From: Oligoflexales bacterium | GTDB lineage: Bacteria; Bdellovibrionota_B; Oligoflexia; Oligoflexales; JAGOVF01 | Length of the DNA stretch: 37,743 nucleotides | Assembly (NCBI GenBank): GCA_018060885.1 | Contig: JAGOVF010000017.1 | Coordinates: 1 to 37,743, forward strand | Reading direction: 5' to 3' | Shown: positions 14,091-24,035 of the stretch, piece after piece | Numbering within the stretch: the stretch's first letter is position 1 | How the letters are laid out: every line of letters starts with the position of its first letter | Made by a program: the position numbers and the translations under genes | The notes under the pieces: generated by a model | Told to the model about the DNA's origin: nothing | Seen by the model: the letters and a program-made list of their open reading frames with translations, nothing else | Databases searched by the model: none

Positions 14091-17000
14091 CTAGCTTATA
14101 TACTGCAAAAAATCCATGAGATCCTTGAGTCGCTGTTCATGCGTTACTTGGCCATCTATTGCATGATCTAACAAAATTGCGAGGGTCTTATTCGACACAA
14201 GTTTGAAATGCGCAGGTTTAGTTCGGACGGCCTTAAGGATTTTGTCTGTCTGCTCTGGCGAAATTTCGTCAAAAATTAACTCAAATCTATTTGGTGACTT
14301 GGCGTGGATAGATAAAACTCGTAAATCTCGTAAAGTGACTTTTAGGGTGGCGAGCTGCCAAAGTAATTCCATTTCCCGCGGAATTGGCCCAAAACGATCA
14401 GAAAGTTCAGCCTTTATTTCGCTCAGCTCAGAACCCGCTCGAATCGAAAATAAGCGTTTGTAATAGCTGAAACGCAGCCGCGCGCCCTTGATATAATTAT
14501 CTGGTATTATTGATGATATTTTTAAATTAAGCTCTGGATCAATTCGCTCCTCAATTTTTTGGCCCTTTAGCTCGGCAATGGCTTGGTTTAAGAGTTCAAC
14601 ATACATATCATAACCGACATCACTGGTGTGCCCCGCTTGTTCGGCACCGAGCAAATCACCGGCACCTCGGATATCGAGATCTCTACTCGCGATTTGAAAG
14701 CCAGACCCTAACTCTGTATAAGTAGTCAAAGCATTTAAACGCTCTAAGGCCTCTCTGGAAGTTCGACCTTTTTCAGTAAAAAAGTAGGAATAGGCCTGAA
14801 CCTGTGATCGTCCTACACGCCCACGGATTTGATAAAGTTGCGCCAGGCCAAAAAGATCCGCCCGCTCAACGATTAACGTGTTCACACTTGGCATATCAAT
14901 TCCAGATTCAATGATGCTGGTTGCGATGAGTATTTCTGCTTTTCGCTGTATAAAACTTAAGATCGCCTTTTCTAGCTGCTGACTAGAAAGCTGCCCATGC
15001 GCGATGACTATATTGAGTTCTGGAAATAAGGCTTTTAGCTTAGCGTAAACATTAGCAATGTCTTGAACACGATTGTGTACATAAAATATCTGACCGCCGC
15101 GGTTGACCTCATTGATAATGGCTTGCTGTACTATTTGTTCGTCATAAGAAGTTACATAGGTTTTAATGGAAATTCGATTTTGCGGTGGCGTCGCAATGAT
15201 AGATATATCCCTTAATCCCAACATAGAAAGATGCAATGTTCGAGGAATTGGAGTCGCGGTTAAAGTCAAAATATGTGTATTGGCTTTAAGTCCTTTTATT
15301 TTCTCTTTGTGTGCGACGCCAAAACGCTGTTCTTCGTCTATGATTAATAATCCTAAATTTTTCGACTTTATGTCCTCAGAAAGGATTCTATGTGTTCCAA
15401 TAAGAACATCTATTTTTCCCGCGGAAAATTGTTCTAGAACATTTAAAGCGTTTTTCCGAGAAACAAAACGGTTGAGCTGACCAATTCGCACGCCAAAATG
15501 CGCCATTCGTTTTGAAAAGGTTTGAAAGTGCTGAAAAGAAAGGATAGTAGTTGGCACTAGCACCATCACTTGCAGCCCTTCTAAAACCACACGCATTGCC
15601 GCACGCATTGCGACTTCCGTTTTTCCAAAACCAACATCACCACAAACTAAACGATCCATTAAAATCGACTTGTTAAAGTCAGCTTCGATATCTTCAATAG
15701 CTGAAATCTGATCGGGCGTCTCTTGATAAGGAAATTCCGCGGCAAAGCGTAGATATTCTTCGCAAACAGGGCCAAAGCTGTGAGCTTGGGCAATACCTCT
15801 TTGAGCGTAGATTTTCAGCAATTTTTCGGCAATTTCTCGAGCTGCACTCTTTGCGCCAGATTTGCGCTTTTGCCATCTATCATCGCCGAGTTTATCAATT
15901 GCTGTACCTTCTACAGCTGAACCGTATTTCTGCAGCAAAGAGAGCCTATCAACAGGTAGATAAATTCTGTCGTCACCGCGGTAATTAATTTTGACAAAAT
16001 CGTTTTTAGTTTCGCCAATCTCTAAGGTCTCCAGACCTTGGTAAATTCCGATACCATATAACGTGTGCACGACGGCATCGCCTATTTCGAGTTCCACCTG
16101 CGAGTTAATAAAACTTCTAATATTATTTTTTGCGGAATCTAATTGACGACGCTTCTTGCCAAAAAAGAATTGTTCCGAAAGCAAAACAAGCTGTTCTGAT
16201 TCAAAAAAAATCACTTCATTTATAGATGCTACGCATAGGAATATCTTTACATCTCTTTTCTTTTGAAAAAGAATTTCCTTCCCAAGTGTTAAAGGACACT
16301 CAAGTTTTTGCGTCGAAACATCTCGTAGTTTAAAGAGATCTTCTAAGCGAGCTAATTCATGCTCATCTGAACAGGTAAGCAAATAAGATACGCTTGTTAG
16401 ATCCTCTCTCGCTAACACTTTTTCTATAAAATAACCAAAATCTAGCTGTTTCTGAACCTGATCATCGATCATTAAAAAATTTGGATAGTTTATTGTCGCG
16501 TCTTCTTCGATGTTTTCGTTAAAGCTCAAGCACCGTAGTTTTGCCAAACTCGTTTGCAAAATCGGTAAATCTTGAAAATAGTAATTGTAATCTAAACTCA
16601 ATTTTCCCTGCTCTCGATCGGATCCGATGGCAAGCTGAGATTCGTAAAAAAATGCACTTAAACTTTCTGATAGCCCCGAAAGAGAATCTGGAAAAATAAA
16701 AGTGCTCTTCGAGCTAAAAAGACTCAGCCCCGGAGCCACATCTTTTCGCCACAAGGGCAAAAACACTTGTTCTTCATAACAAGTTCCTGTTTTAAGAATT
16801 TCATCAATAATACGATCACGCTGACTTTTCTCTACACGCTGCTCGATCATCCAGTCCAGTGCGACTTGGGCTTGGTAGGATCTATCGGCCTGAGAGTCCA
16901 TTCGATCTAATTCACGGACAGGACCGATATAATAGTGGCTGATGTCATTTGTCGAAATTTGGTTGTGCAGCGAAAACTCCCGCAAAGAAGTTAATTCGTC

Positions 17001-17651
17001 GCCCCAAAATTCACAACGCAAAGGCATACTCGCAGTTACCGGGTAGACATCTAGAATAGCGCCACGTGTGCAAAATTGTCCTGGCCGTGAGACCAGATCG
17101 ACTTCTGTGTAGAAGGCCATTTTTAACATAGAGATTAGTTCATCATAGCTTTTCACAGTCTCACGACTTATAACAAAGCTAGCATCTAATAAAGCTTCAC
17201 GCGTTAAAGTGAGCTGCGCCAAAGCCGCCGGACTAAGCACCACAATGAGCGGAGATTTTGCAGATACAATTTGTGTCATCGAGCGCAGGCGCAAATGGCT
17301 GCGATACACAAAATTACTGTATCGCTCAGAACCCCAAAAAGTCAGCGATTGAAACATCAATATACGATTTTCAATAGCAGACTCAGAAAAAAACAAAGAA
17401 CTAGCATCCTGCAACTGATTGTACCAACGTTGAACTTGGATACTGTCTTTTACTACAACGACAATTTGTCCAGGAGCTTCGTCGTTTTCAACATGAGAAC
17501 TAAAATCTCTATTTTTTTCTAATTCTTTTTGCATTTGATGAAGTGCAGCTAGGCAAAACAATTGCATGGATCCGCGACTTTTTTTGCCGAATTTTTTCGA
17601 ATTAAAAAGATCAATATTCGCATCATTGAGAATGGCAGAAAATTCGTGCAT
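14091..17651 (-). CDS. mfd: Transcription-repair coupling factor Mfd
   Basis: ATP-dependent DNA translocase that removes RNA polymerase stalled at DNA damage and recruits UvrA. The 1186 residues are close to the usual ~1150. Order: UvrB-like N-terminal domains; a CarD-like RNA polymerase interaction domain at about 515-580 (LEIGDAVVHTLYGIGIYQG, RIYLPVDRLSLLQKY); then a superfamily 2 helicase core. Walker A is GDVGFGKT (about 669-676) and the Walker B box is DEEQ (about 771-774). Motif III region TLTATPIPRTLH and motif VI region GLAQLYQIRGRVGRS follow, with the C-terminal TRCF domain containing RIDPELNL. It lies 19 bases after lgt and is likely co-transcribed with it. Confidence 0.97.
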   Translation of the reverse strand: MHEFSAILNDANIDLFNSKKFGKKSRGSMQLFCLAALHQMQKELEKNRDFSSHVENDEAPGQIVVVVKDSIQVQRWYNQLQDASSLFFSESAIENRILMFQSLTFWGSERYSNFVYRSHLRLRSMTQIVSAKSPLIVVLSPAALAQLTLTREALLDASFVISRETVKSYDELISMLKMAFYTEVDLVSRPGQFCTRGAILDVYPVTASMPLRCEFWGDELTSLREFSLHNQISTNDISHYYIGPVRELDRMDSQADRSYQAQVALDWMIEQRVEKSQRDRIIDEILKTGTCYEEQVFLPLWRKDVAPGLSLFSSKSTFIFPDSLSGLSESLSAFFYESQLAIGSDREQGKLSLDYNYYFQDLPILQTSLAKLRCLSFNENIEEDATINYPNFLMIDDQVQKQLDFGYFIEKVLAREDLTSVSYLLTCSDEHELARLEDLFKLRDVSTQKLECPLTLGKEILFQKKRDVKIFLCVASINEVIFFESEQLVLLSEQFFFGKKRRQLDSAKNNIRSFINSQVELEIGDAVVHTLYGIGIYQGLETLEIGETKNDFVKINYRGDDRIYLPVDRLSLLQKYGSAVEGTAIDKLGDDRWQKRKSGAKSAAREIAEKLLKIYAQRGIAQAHSFGPVCEEYLRFAAEFPYQETPDQISAIEDIEADFNKSILMDRLVCGDVGFGKTEVAMRAAMRVVLEGLQVMVLVPTTILSFQHFQTFSKRMAHFGVRIGQLNRFVSRKNALNVLEQFSAGKIDVLIGTHRILSEDIKSKNLGLLIIDEEQRFGVAHKEKIKGLKANTHILTLTATPIPRTLHLSMLGLRDISIIATPPQNRISIKTYVTSYDEQIVQQAIINEVNRGGQIFYVHNRVQDIANVYAKLKALFPELNIVIAHGQLSSQQLEKAILSFIQRKAEILIATSIIESGIDMPSVNTLIVERADLFGLAQLYQIRGRVGRSQVQAYSYFFTEKGRTSREALERLNALTTYTELGSGFQIASRDLDIRGAGDLLGAEQAGHTSDVGYDMYVELLNQAIAELKGQKIEERIDPELNLKISSIIPDNYIKGARLRFSYYKRLFSIRAGSELSEIKAELSDRFGPIPREMELLWQLATLKVTLRDLRVLSIHAKSPNRFELIFDEISPEQTDKILKAVRTKPAHFKLVSNKTLAILLDHAIDGQVTHEQRLKDLMDFLQYIS

Positions 17652-17670
17652 CTAAGCCTACATCAAAATA

Positions 17671-18471
17671 TTAGTGGAGAGGTTTAGGTTCTTTCTTATT
17701 GCTCCATCTCAAAACTAAAATAAACATCAGCAACAAAACAGCAATACTTAGCGTCTGCGATGTCGACAAAACATCGCTAAATATCCATCCCCGTTCATCA
17801 CCGCGAAAATATTCAATAAAAAAACGAAAAAATGCATAGTAAGTAGCACCAAAAATCCCAACAAAGCCATCACCATAATTACGATTGAGAGTTTTAAAAT
17901 TACAGACTAGAAAAAAAAATCCTAACGCTGCGACACCTGACTCAAAAATCTGCACAGGGTAGCGCTGCAGGCTATCTTCCAAATTAGGAAAAATAACCGT
18001 CCACCATAAATTCTTTGCGGCTAAAAATTCTGAAACAGGAAGACCAAAGTCATCCCCATTTAAAAAACAACCCACACGACCGAGCGCCAGAGCCAATAAG
18101 GCAGGTGGAAGCGCCACATCAAACATCTGACGTATATTTAATCTGCGTAAATAAATATAGACCCCACCGAAAATAGCAGTTCCAAAAGCTCCCCCGTAAA
18201 ATGTCAGGGGTCCAAACTGCAAGGTTGCAACAATGACAGGCCAAAAACCTTCGACTTCTTTTTGTTCCACGAGAACCGAGAGAAATCTAGCTCCTAGCAA
18301 GCCACCAAAATAACAACAAATAAATAACTGCGCCAATATTGCTCTATCAATCTTATAAAATTTCTCACCATAAAAAAGTAAGAGGCGAGCTGCGATAGTT
18401 GCAGCAACTAAAAAAAGAGCAAACCAGCTAGGAATAATAAAATCTCCCCACTGGTATAGAATTGGATACAT
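17671..18471 (-). CDS. lgt: Prolipoprotein diacylglyceryl transferase (variant signature)
   Basis: Inner-membrane enzyme that transfers a diacylglyceryl group to the lipobox Cys of prolipoproteins, the first step of lipoprotein maturation. The 266 residues have seven or so helices and the family landmarks LTFYGG (89-94), GRVGCFLNGDDFG (131-143), YPVQIFES (171-178) and RFFIEYFRGDERG (216-228). Compared with E. coli, the His of SFHGG is Tyr92, and within the signature the Asn after GRxG is Cys135 and the Glu is Asp140. Related variants occur in deltaproteobacterial Lgts. It starts 67 bases after nuoN, and several lipoprotein genes lie in this window. Confidence 0.9.
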   Translation of the reverse strand: MYPILYQWGDFIIPSWFALFLVAATIAARLLLFYGEKFYKIDRAILAQLFICCYFGGLLGARFLSVLVEQKEVEGFWPVIVATLQFGPLTFYGGAFGTAIFGGVYIYLRRLNIRQMFDVALPPALLALALGRVGCFLNGDDFGLPVSEFLAAKNLWWTVIFPNLEDSLQRYPVQIFESGVAALGFFFLVCNFKTLNRNYGDGFVGIFGATYYAFFRFFIEYFRGDERGWIFSDVLSTSQTLSIAVLLLMFILVLRWSNKKEPKPLH

Positions 18472-18538
18472 TTTTGCTTCTCAGCTAGTTGAGGTGTTTC
18501 ACTAGTTACTTATTCGCCAAGCCAATATCCACTAGTTT

Positions 18539-20026
18539 TTACGGGCCAACTGCAATAGCGTATTCTTTCATACGATCGAGCCCAAGGCTGGGAGCAATAG
18601 TACCAAATACGAGAGTTAAAATAACCATAACTCCGGCAAGAACAAATAATACAGGCGACCTATGCGTCGTTATGATTGAAACTTCTTGTGCTGGTTTCAT
18701 ATACATAAAAACAATCACTCGCAAATAGTAATATAAAGAGATTGCACTACCTAACACACCTACTAGCACAAGAAATATCATACCCTGGCTTAGAGCTGCC
18801 TTAAATATAAATAGCTTGCTCATAAAGCCAACACTAGGCGGCAGACCGGCAAAGCTAAACATAAATACTGCTAATCCAAATGCTGCCCACGGCTGCTTTT
18901 TTGCAAGTCCAGCTAGATCTTGCAGCTGGATATTTTGAGTCTTTTCGCTTTCCAAAAATTGCATGATGGCAAACGCACCAATAGATATGACCGTATAAAA
19001 AAGTATATAAAATAAAATAGCCTTGTTAGTAAAAAGGTCATCGCTGCCACCGAGCGCCGCCATACCAATTGCCATGTAACCACTGTGAGCGATGGACGAA
19101 TAGGCTAACATTCTTTTTAAACTTGCCTGAGCCAATGCCATGATATTACCTAACAAGATTGAAGCTAAAGCTAAAATCGTTAAACTCGGCCGCCATAATT
19201 CATTCATTAAGAAGCGGCTTTCCATGACAATTCGGAGCAATAAAAGCAAAATCGCAGCTTTTGCAGCCGTGGCCATAAAAGCAGTGATCGCAGTCGGGGC
19301 TGACTCGTATGCATCTGGCGCCCATATATGAAATGGCGCAAGCGCGAATTTAAATCCTAAACCGACAACTATAAAAATAACTCCTAGTGACATCAACTGT
19401 TGAGCTGTACCACTTAAGTTTTTCGCAGCAGAGAAAATTTCGCTTATATTCAAGCTTCCAGTTGCAGCATAGGCCAAAGCAAAACCGAACAATAAAAAAG
19501 CGACTGAGACCGACCCGAGTACAAAGTATTTCATTGCCCCTTCTTGGCTTTTGGGTGTCGCAACAATATATCCAACCAAGGCATAGAGACCAATTGACGA
19601 CATTTCTAAGCCAACAAATATAGAAATCAAATCCATACTAGAAACCAAGACAAGCAAACCACATACAACTATCAAATAGATCGAAGCCATTTCAGGGCGA
19701 AAAAACTGCTTGCGCAGCGAGCTGGCACTCACCATAAGAGCCACCAAGATCGCAACATATATAACCACTAAACGACTAAAACCAAATACTTGGTCCGACA
19801 AATAAGCACCGTCGAGAAATAGCGTAGTCTCGCCTTTGCTCACAAAAGGTAAAAGCGTGCCCGCAGCTGCTAAAGTCAAATAAACAATTAATTCACCCAT
19901 TTTAGTATTGGACAATTTCGAATGGGCCGAAAACAACATTGCAACTACCGCGCCAATACAAAGTATAAAAATCGGCGAAGCGGCAAAATAAAAATCAGTC
20001 GTAATTGTTGGCATAATATTATTCAT
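18539..20026 (-). CDS. nuoN: NADH-quinone oxidoreductase subunit N
   Basis: Antiporter-like membrane subunit of complex I, one of three proton-pumping modules. The 495 residues contain about 14 hydrophobic helices. Family-typical charged residues in the membrane include Glu141 (GLEMSSIGLYALVGY) and Lys226 (GFKFALAPFHIWAPDAYESAPT). Its start overlaps the nuoM stop by eight bases (ATGAATAA), which implies translational coupling. It is the last nuo gene, and lgt follows in the same direction after 67 bases without an obvious terminator. Confidence 0.95.
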   Translation of the reverse strand: MNNIMPTITTDFYFAASPIFILCIGAVVAMLFSAHSKLSNTKMGELIVYLTLAAAGTLLPFVSKGETTLFLDGAYLSDQVFGFSRLVVIYVAILVALMVSASSLRKQFFRPEMASIYLIVVCGLLVLVSSMDLISIFVGLEMSSIGLYALVGYIVATPKSQEGAMKYFVLGSVSVAFLLFGFALAYAATGSLNISEIFSAAKNLSGTAQQLMSLGVIFIVVGLGFKFALAPFHIWAPDAYESAPTAITAFMATAAKAAILLLLLRIVMESRFLMNELWRPSLTILALASILLGNIMALAQASLKRMLAYSSIAHSGYMAIGMAALGGSDDLFTNKAILFYILFYTVISIGAFAIMQFLESEKTQNIQLQDLAGLAKKQPWAAFGLAVFMFSFAGLPPSVGFMSKLFIFKAALSQGMIFLVLVGVLGSAISLYYYLRVIVFMYMKPAQEVSIITTHRSPVLFVLAGVMVILTLVFGTIAPSLGLDRMKEYAIAVGP

Positions 20027-21656
20027 CTATTGTTGACTCCCCATCGCCGCTTTGACTGTCATCTTGTCCATTGATACCCGTGCTTTCAGTATCTTGAGTA
20101 TGCTCTGAAGATTGAGTTGATGGTGATGATGATGTTGGTATAGCTAACTCATAACTGCGATAATTTTTTGCAAGATATTCTATTGAAACTTTTGTTTTAT
20201 CTAGAAAAAAATTCGGGAAAATACCCATTACAACAATCAATATCGCTAGTGGCGTGAGATACATAAATTCGAGAGCCGATAAATCTTTTAGTTTTTCATT
20301 CTCTGTATGTGTCACGGGTCCAAAAAGTATCCGGCGACACAAGGTCAACATATAGACTGCTCCAAACAGAACTCCGAGAACTGCGAAGGCAGCTACTAAA
20401 GGACTCGCCTGAAAGCTTCCTAGTAAAATAAGAAACTCACCAACAAAACCACCGGTGCCAGGTAGGCCCACTGAACTCATCGTTGCAATAATCAGCATCA
20501 CAGCAAACCACGGCATCACTCTAGCCAAGCCACCAAAATCGGCAAGCATGCGAGTGTGTCGGCGCTCATAAATAACACCCACTAAAAAGAACAATGCTCC
20601 GGTGCTAATCCCGTGATTGATCATTTGATACACGGCCCCTGTCAAAGCTTCTATATTCAACTGTTTATCTGCCATGATAGCCACACAACCGATCACGACA
20701 AAACCAAGGTGAGACACTGAAGAATAAGCGACTAATTTTTTTGCATCCTGTTGAACCCAAGCAGTAAACGCGCCGTAAAGAATGCCAATCACACCTAAGC
20801 CTAATAAAATTGGAGCAAATTGCACTAAAGCAGCTGGAAATAGCGGAATTGCAAAACGCAAAAAGCCATAAGTCCCAAGTTTTAACAACACGCCGGCAAG
20901 TACGACTGAACCTGCTGTCGGCGCCTGTACGTGGGCATCTGGCAACCAAGTATGAAAAGGCCAAATGGGAACTTTGATCGCAAATGCTAAAGCAAAAGCA
21001 GCAAACAGCCAATTCTGTTTTTCGCCTAAATTCGGCGCAATTTTATAGAGATCTAATAGACTCGTTGAATAAAATCCGGCTTGTTGAAAATGTTCTAGAT
21101 AAAGTACAATGGCAGCCACTAACAATAATAAAGACCCGAATACCGTGTAAATAAAAAGTTTATTAGCGGCATATATTCTTTCTTTGCCACCCCAAATTCC
21201 AATAATAAAATACATTGGAATTAACATTGCTTCCCAGAATATATAGAAAAAAACTAAATCAAAGGCTAACAAAGCTCCAAGCATCCCACATTCGAGAAAA
21301 AGAAAAAGTGAGAGAAAATACTTTTGATTAGACTCGCTATTTTTCCATAAGCTCAGCAACATAAGCGGAGTTAAGAAACCAGTAAGAACGACAAGCAACA
21401 AACTAAGTCCATCGATACCTACTATATAACGAATGCCCAAGTCTTGAATCCAAGTATAAGATTCCACAAACTGCAAATCGCTTTTTGAGCCATCAAAATT
21501 AAGCCAAATCCATATCGTACATATAAATGTAACGAGAGCTCCGAGCATTGCTATGATTTTTGCGCCCTGAAGACTAGGTGCTGCCAGCACAATAAGCCCA
21601 AAAATCATCGGCAAAAAAATAGTTAGGGATAGAATATGGTCGTATAGCCAAGGCAT
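20019..21656 (-). CDS. nuoM: NADH-quinone oxidoreductase subunit M with acidic tail
   Basis: Antiporter-like subunit of the complex I membrane arm. The 545 residues show key charges Glu142 (FWEAMLIPMYFIIGIWGG) and Lys228 (AFAIKVPIWPFHTWLPDAHVQAPT). The last ~38 residues (508-545) are an added hydrophilic tail rich in Ser, Thr, Asp, Glu and Gln, ending STIDE. It continues past the usual family end and has no homologous feature that I know of. The gap from nuoL is 66 bases, the largest in the nuo run, and the stop overlaps nuoN by eight bases. Confidence 0.96.
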   Translation of the reverse strand: MPWLYDHILSLTIFLPMIFGLIVLAAPSLQGAKIIAMLGALVTFICTIWIWLNFDGSKSDLQFVESYTWIQDLGIRYIVGIDGLSLLLVVLTGFLTPLMLLSLWKNSESNQKYFLSLFLFLECGMLGALLAFDLVFFYIFWEAMLIPMYFIIGIWGGKERIYAANKLFIYTVFGSLLLLVAAIVLYLEHFQQAGFYSTSLLDLYKIAPNLGEKQNWLFAAFALAFAIKVPIWPFHTWLPDAHVQAPTAGSVVLAGVLLKLGTYGFLRFAIPLFPAALVQFAPILLGLGVIGILYGAFTAWVQQDAKKLVAYSSVSHLGFVVIGCVAIMADKQLNIEALTGAVYQMINHGISTGALFFLVGVIYERRHTRMLADFGGLARVMPWFAVMLIIATMSSVGLPGTGGFVGEFLILLGSFQASPLVAAFAVLGVLFGAVYMLTLCRRILFGPVTHTENEKLKDLSALEFMYLTPLAILIVVMGIFPNFFLDKTKVSIEYLAKNYRSYELAIPTSSSPSTQSSEHTQDTESTGINGQDDSQSGDGESTIDE

Positions 21657-21722
21657 TTTTTATCCATTCTCCGAGTTCACAAAGGGGAGTTGCATTTCAC
21701 ACTAAACCCCCCAATTAAATTA

Positions 21723-23705
21723 TCAAACCAAATAATAAAGCAGCAAGACAACAAAACCGACAATAAGCAGCATACTATTCCTATGAATATTCCCGCTCAT
21801 TTTAAGACTGAAAAAAGAACCCACCACCGCACAACCGCGAGATACTCCATTTACAAGACCGTCAATCAAGACAACATCAACAGCCCGCCATAGGAAAAAC
21901 GCCATATCAGACAAAGGCTGTACGATTTTGTTATGGTAAAATTCGTCGACAAAATACTTGTTCGACAAAAGATTATGAATACCCGAGAATTTTTGCTGCA
22001 TTGTTTCCAAATAGGGCTTCGGACCCTTGCCATAAAATACCAGCGCTAAACCGGCAGATAGAAACATAAGCAAAACCGAAATAGCCATGAGAGTCCATTC
22101 AAGAGCATGGCTGTAACTGGCCTGCAAAAACTCCCAATGCACCGAAGCAGAACCCGGAATTGACAAGACCGGCGTAAGATAGTGTTCAAATAAATTCGAA
22201 TCGTGGGCACCAAACAACTCGCCTATAATCGGAGGTACTCCCAAATACCCAACCAAAGCGCTCATGAGAGCAAGTACGATCAAAGGAGCCCACATGACTG
22301 GGCTCGTTTCGTGTAAATGTTCTTGAGTATGATGATCGCTACGATTCTCACCGTGAAAAGTCAATAAATACAGACGAACCATATAAAAAGCAGTCAGAGC
22401 CGCTGTCACCGTTCCGATAATCCAGAGAAACTTGCCGAGACCTAAAGCTTCGCCCCCGATATAGACCTTCCACAAAATTTCATCTTTTGAGAAGAAACCT
22501 GCGAGACCAGGGAAGCCAATAATTGCTAAGACACCGACTAAAAAGACAGCATGCGTAACCGGCATGTATTTTCGCAATCCGCCCATTTCGCGCATGTCTT
22601 GTTTATGATGCATCGCAACAATAACACTACCCGCCCCTAGGAATAACAAAGCCTTGAAACATGCATGGGTAAACAGGTGAAAAACTGAAGCACCAAATGC
22701 ACCAACACCCGTAGCCATGACCATATAACCAAGCTGACTCACGGTCGAATAAGCCAGGACTTTCTTAATATCATTTTGCACAATCGCAATAGTCGCCGCG
22801 AAAAATGCCGTCAAAGCTCCGACGCACGCAACGATGGCCATAGTAGTCGGCGACAAATAGAACATGAAATTTAAACGCGTCATCATGTAAATGCCCGCAG
22901 TCACCATGGTGGCAGCATGGATCAATGCAGAAACAGGCGTTGGACCGGCCATTGCGTCTGGCAACCACACATAGAGCGGAAGCTGTGCCGACTTTCCACA
23001 TGCACCGATAAAAAGACAGAGAGTGATCCAAAAAATAGCGTCGAGCTGCTGTGCACTAAGAGTATCCGCAAGAATAAGGCTTTTGAGGCTGCCTTCTCCA
23101 GTAAAAGCTAAAGTTCCGAAATGCTTAAAAGTTAAAAATATACCGAGTAAAAAACCTATATCGCCAATACGATTGACTAGGAAAGCCTTCATACCTGCCG
23201 CGGCATTCTCATCTTGTTCGTACCAATAGCCGATGAGCAAGTAACTACAAAGACCAACGCCCTCCCAACCAACAAACATGAGAAGTAGATTATTCCCAAG
23301 TACAAGCATCAACATCATAAAAACAAAAAGATTCAGATAGGCAAAAAATCTCGCCGTATGACGGTAAGTTCCTTCTTCTTCGGCCATATATCCACCGGCA
23401 TAGATATGAATTAACAATCCAATACCGGTTACAACCAACAGCATAAGTAGCGATAGGCGATCAAGGATGAACTCAAAAGGCACAGAAAATGAGCCAACTT
23501 CTATCCAAGAAAATGCATAGCGCAAAGCTTCCGTTTGATTGCCATCACCAGTGAAATAATTCAAAACCACAACTAGAGAGCAGGCAAATGAGATAGCCAT
23601 AGCCCCAACGCCAACTATGTGGCTGACTGGTTTTGATGCTTGCCGCAAAACAAACCCATTTAAAATTGCGCCAATCAACGGTGCTATAATGGCTATCCAA
23701 AACAT
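21723..23705 (-). CDS. nuoL: NADH-quinone oxidoreductase subunit L
   Basis: Largest antiporter-like subunit at the distal end of the complex I membrane arm. Its C-terminal lateral helix runs along the other two antiporter modules. The 660 residues show Glu148 in GWEGVGLCSYLLIGYW, Lys238 in GACGKSAQLPLYVWLPDAMAGPTPVSALIHAATMVTAG (235-272), and the C-terminal extension expected for the lateral helix and anchor. GAGG lies just before the ATG. It follows nuoK by 21 bases in the usual K-L-M-N order. Confidence 0.97.
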   Translation of the reverse strand: MFWIAIIAPLIGAILNGFVLRQASKPVSHIVGVGAMAISFACSLVVVLNYFTGDGNQTEALRYAFSWIEVGSFSVPFEFILDRLSLLMLLVVTGIGLLIHIYAGGYMAEEEGTYRHTARFFAYLNLFVFMMLMLVLGNNLLLMFVGWEGVGLCSYLLIGYWYEQDENAAAGMKAFLVNRIGDIGFLLGIFLTFKHFGTLAFTGEGSLKSLILADTLSAQQLDAIFWITLCLFIGACGKSAQLPLYVWLPDAMAGPTPVSALIHAATMVTAGIYMMTRLNFMFYLSPTTMAIVACVGALTAFFAATIAIVQNDIKKVLAYSTVSQLGYMVMATGVGAFGASVFHLFTHACFKALLFLGAGSVIVAMHHKQDMREMGGLRKYMPVTHAVFLVGVLAIIGFPGLAGFFSKDEILWKVYIGGEALGLGKFLWIIGTVTAALTAFYMVRLYLLTFHGENRSDHHTQEHLHETSPVMWAPLIVLALMSALVGYLGVPPIIGELFGAHDSNLFEHYLTPVLSIPGSASVHWEFLQASYSHALEWTLMAISVLLMFLSAGLALVFYGKGPKPYLETMQQKFSGIHNLLSNKYFVDEFYHNKIVQPLSDMAFFLWRAVDVVLIDGLVNGVSRGCAVVGSFFSLKMSGNIHRNSMLLIVGFVVLLLYYLV

Positions 23706-23726
23706 AAAAACCTCACAAGCATCTCA

Positions 23727-24035
23727 TTAACCACGTAGTATGCGCATTCCGTCCGTATCAACAGTTCCCATGCGCCGGAATATTGCAATGACCATAGCTA
23801 ATCCAACCGCAGCTTCGCATGCAGCAACTGTCACAATAAATATGACCATGACCTGACCAGAAAGATTACCGACATAGTGGGAAGCCGCAACGAATACAAT
23901 ATTAACGGCATTGAGCATGAGCTCAACGGACATCAAAACCATAATTAGATTGCGCCGAAACATCACACCGATAAGCCCACAAAAAAACACAAAAAGCGCT
24001 AGACCAACAAAGGCCTCAAATGGCAGAGCACTCAT
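23727..24035 (-). CDS. nuoK: NADH-quinone oxidoreductase subunit K
   Basis: Small three-helix membrane subunit of complex I that forms part of the central proton path. The 102 residues match the family length. The conserved segment MSVELMLNAVNIVFVA carries the buried Glu, and VTVAACEAAVGLAMVIAIFR supplies the second conserved acidic residue in helix 3. The start overlaps the nuoJ stop by four bases (ATGA), indicating translational coupling. Confidence 0.95.
   Translation of the reverse strand: MSALPFEAFVGLALFVFFCGLIGVMFRRNLIMVLMSVELMLNAVNIVFVAASHYVGNLSGQVMVIFIVTVAACEAAVGLAMVIAIFRRMGTVDTDGMRILRG

Noticed and set aside
21684..21712. GGGGAG/CCCCCC hairpin between nuoL and nuoM.
   Set aside because: Six pairs with one G-U and a 17-base loop, no T-run; could be chance in a 66-base gap.
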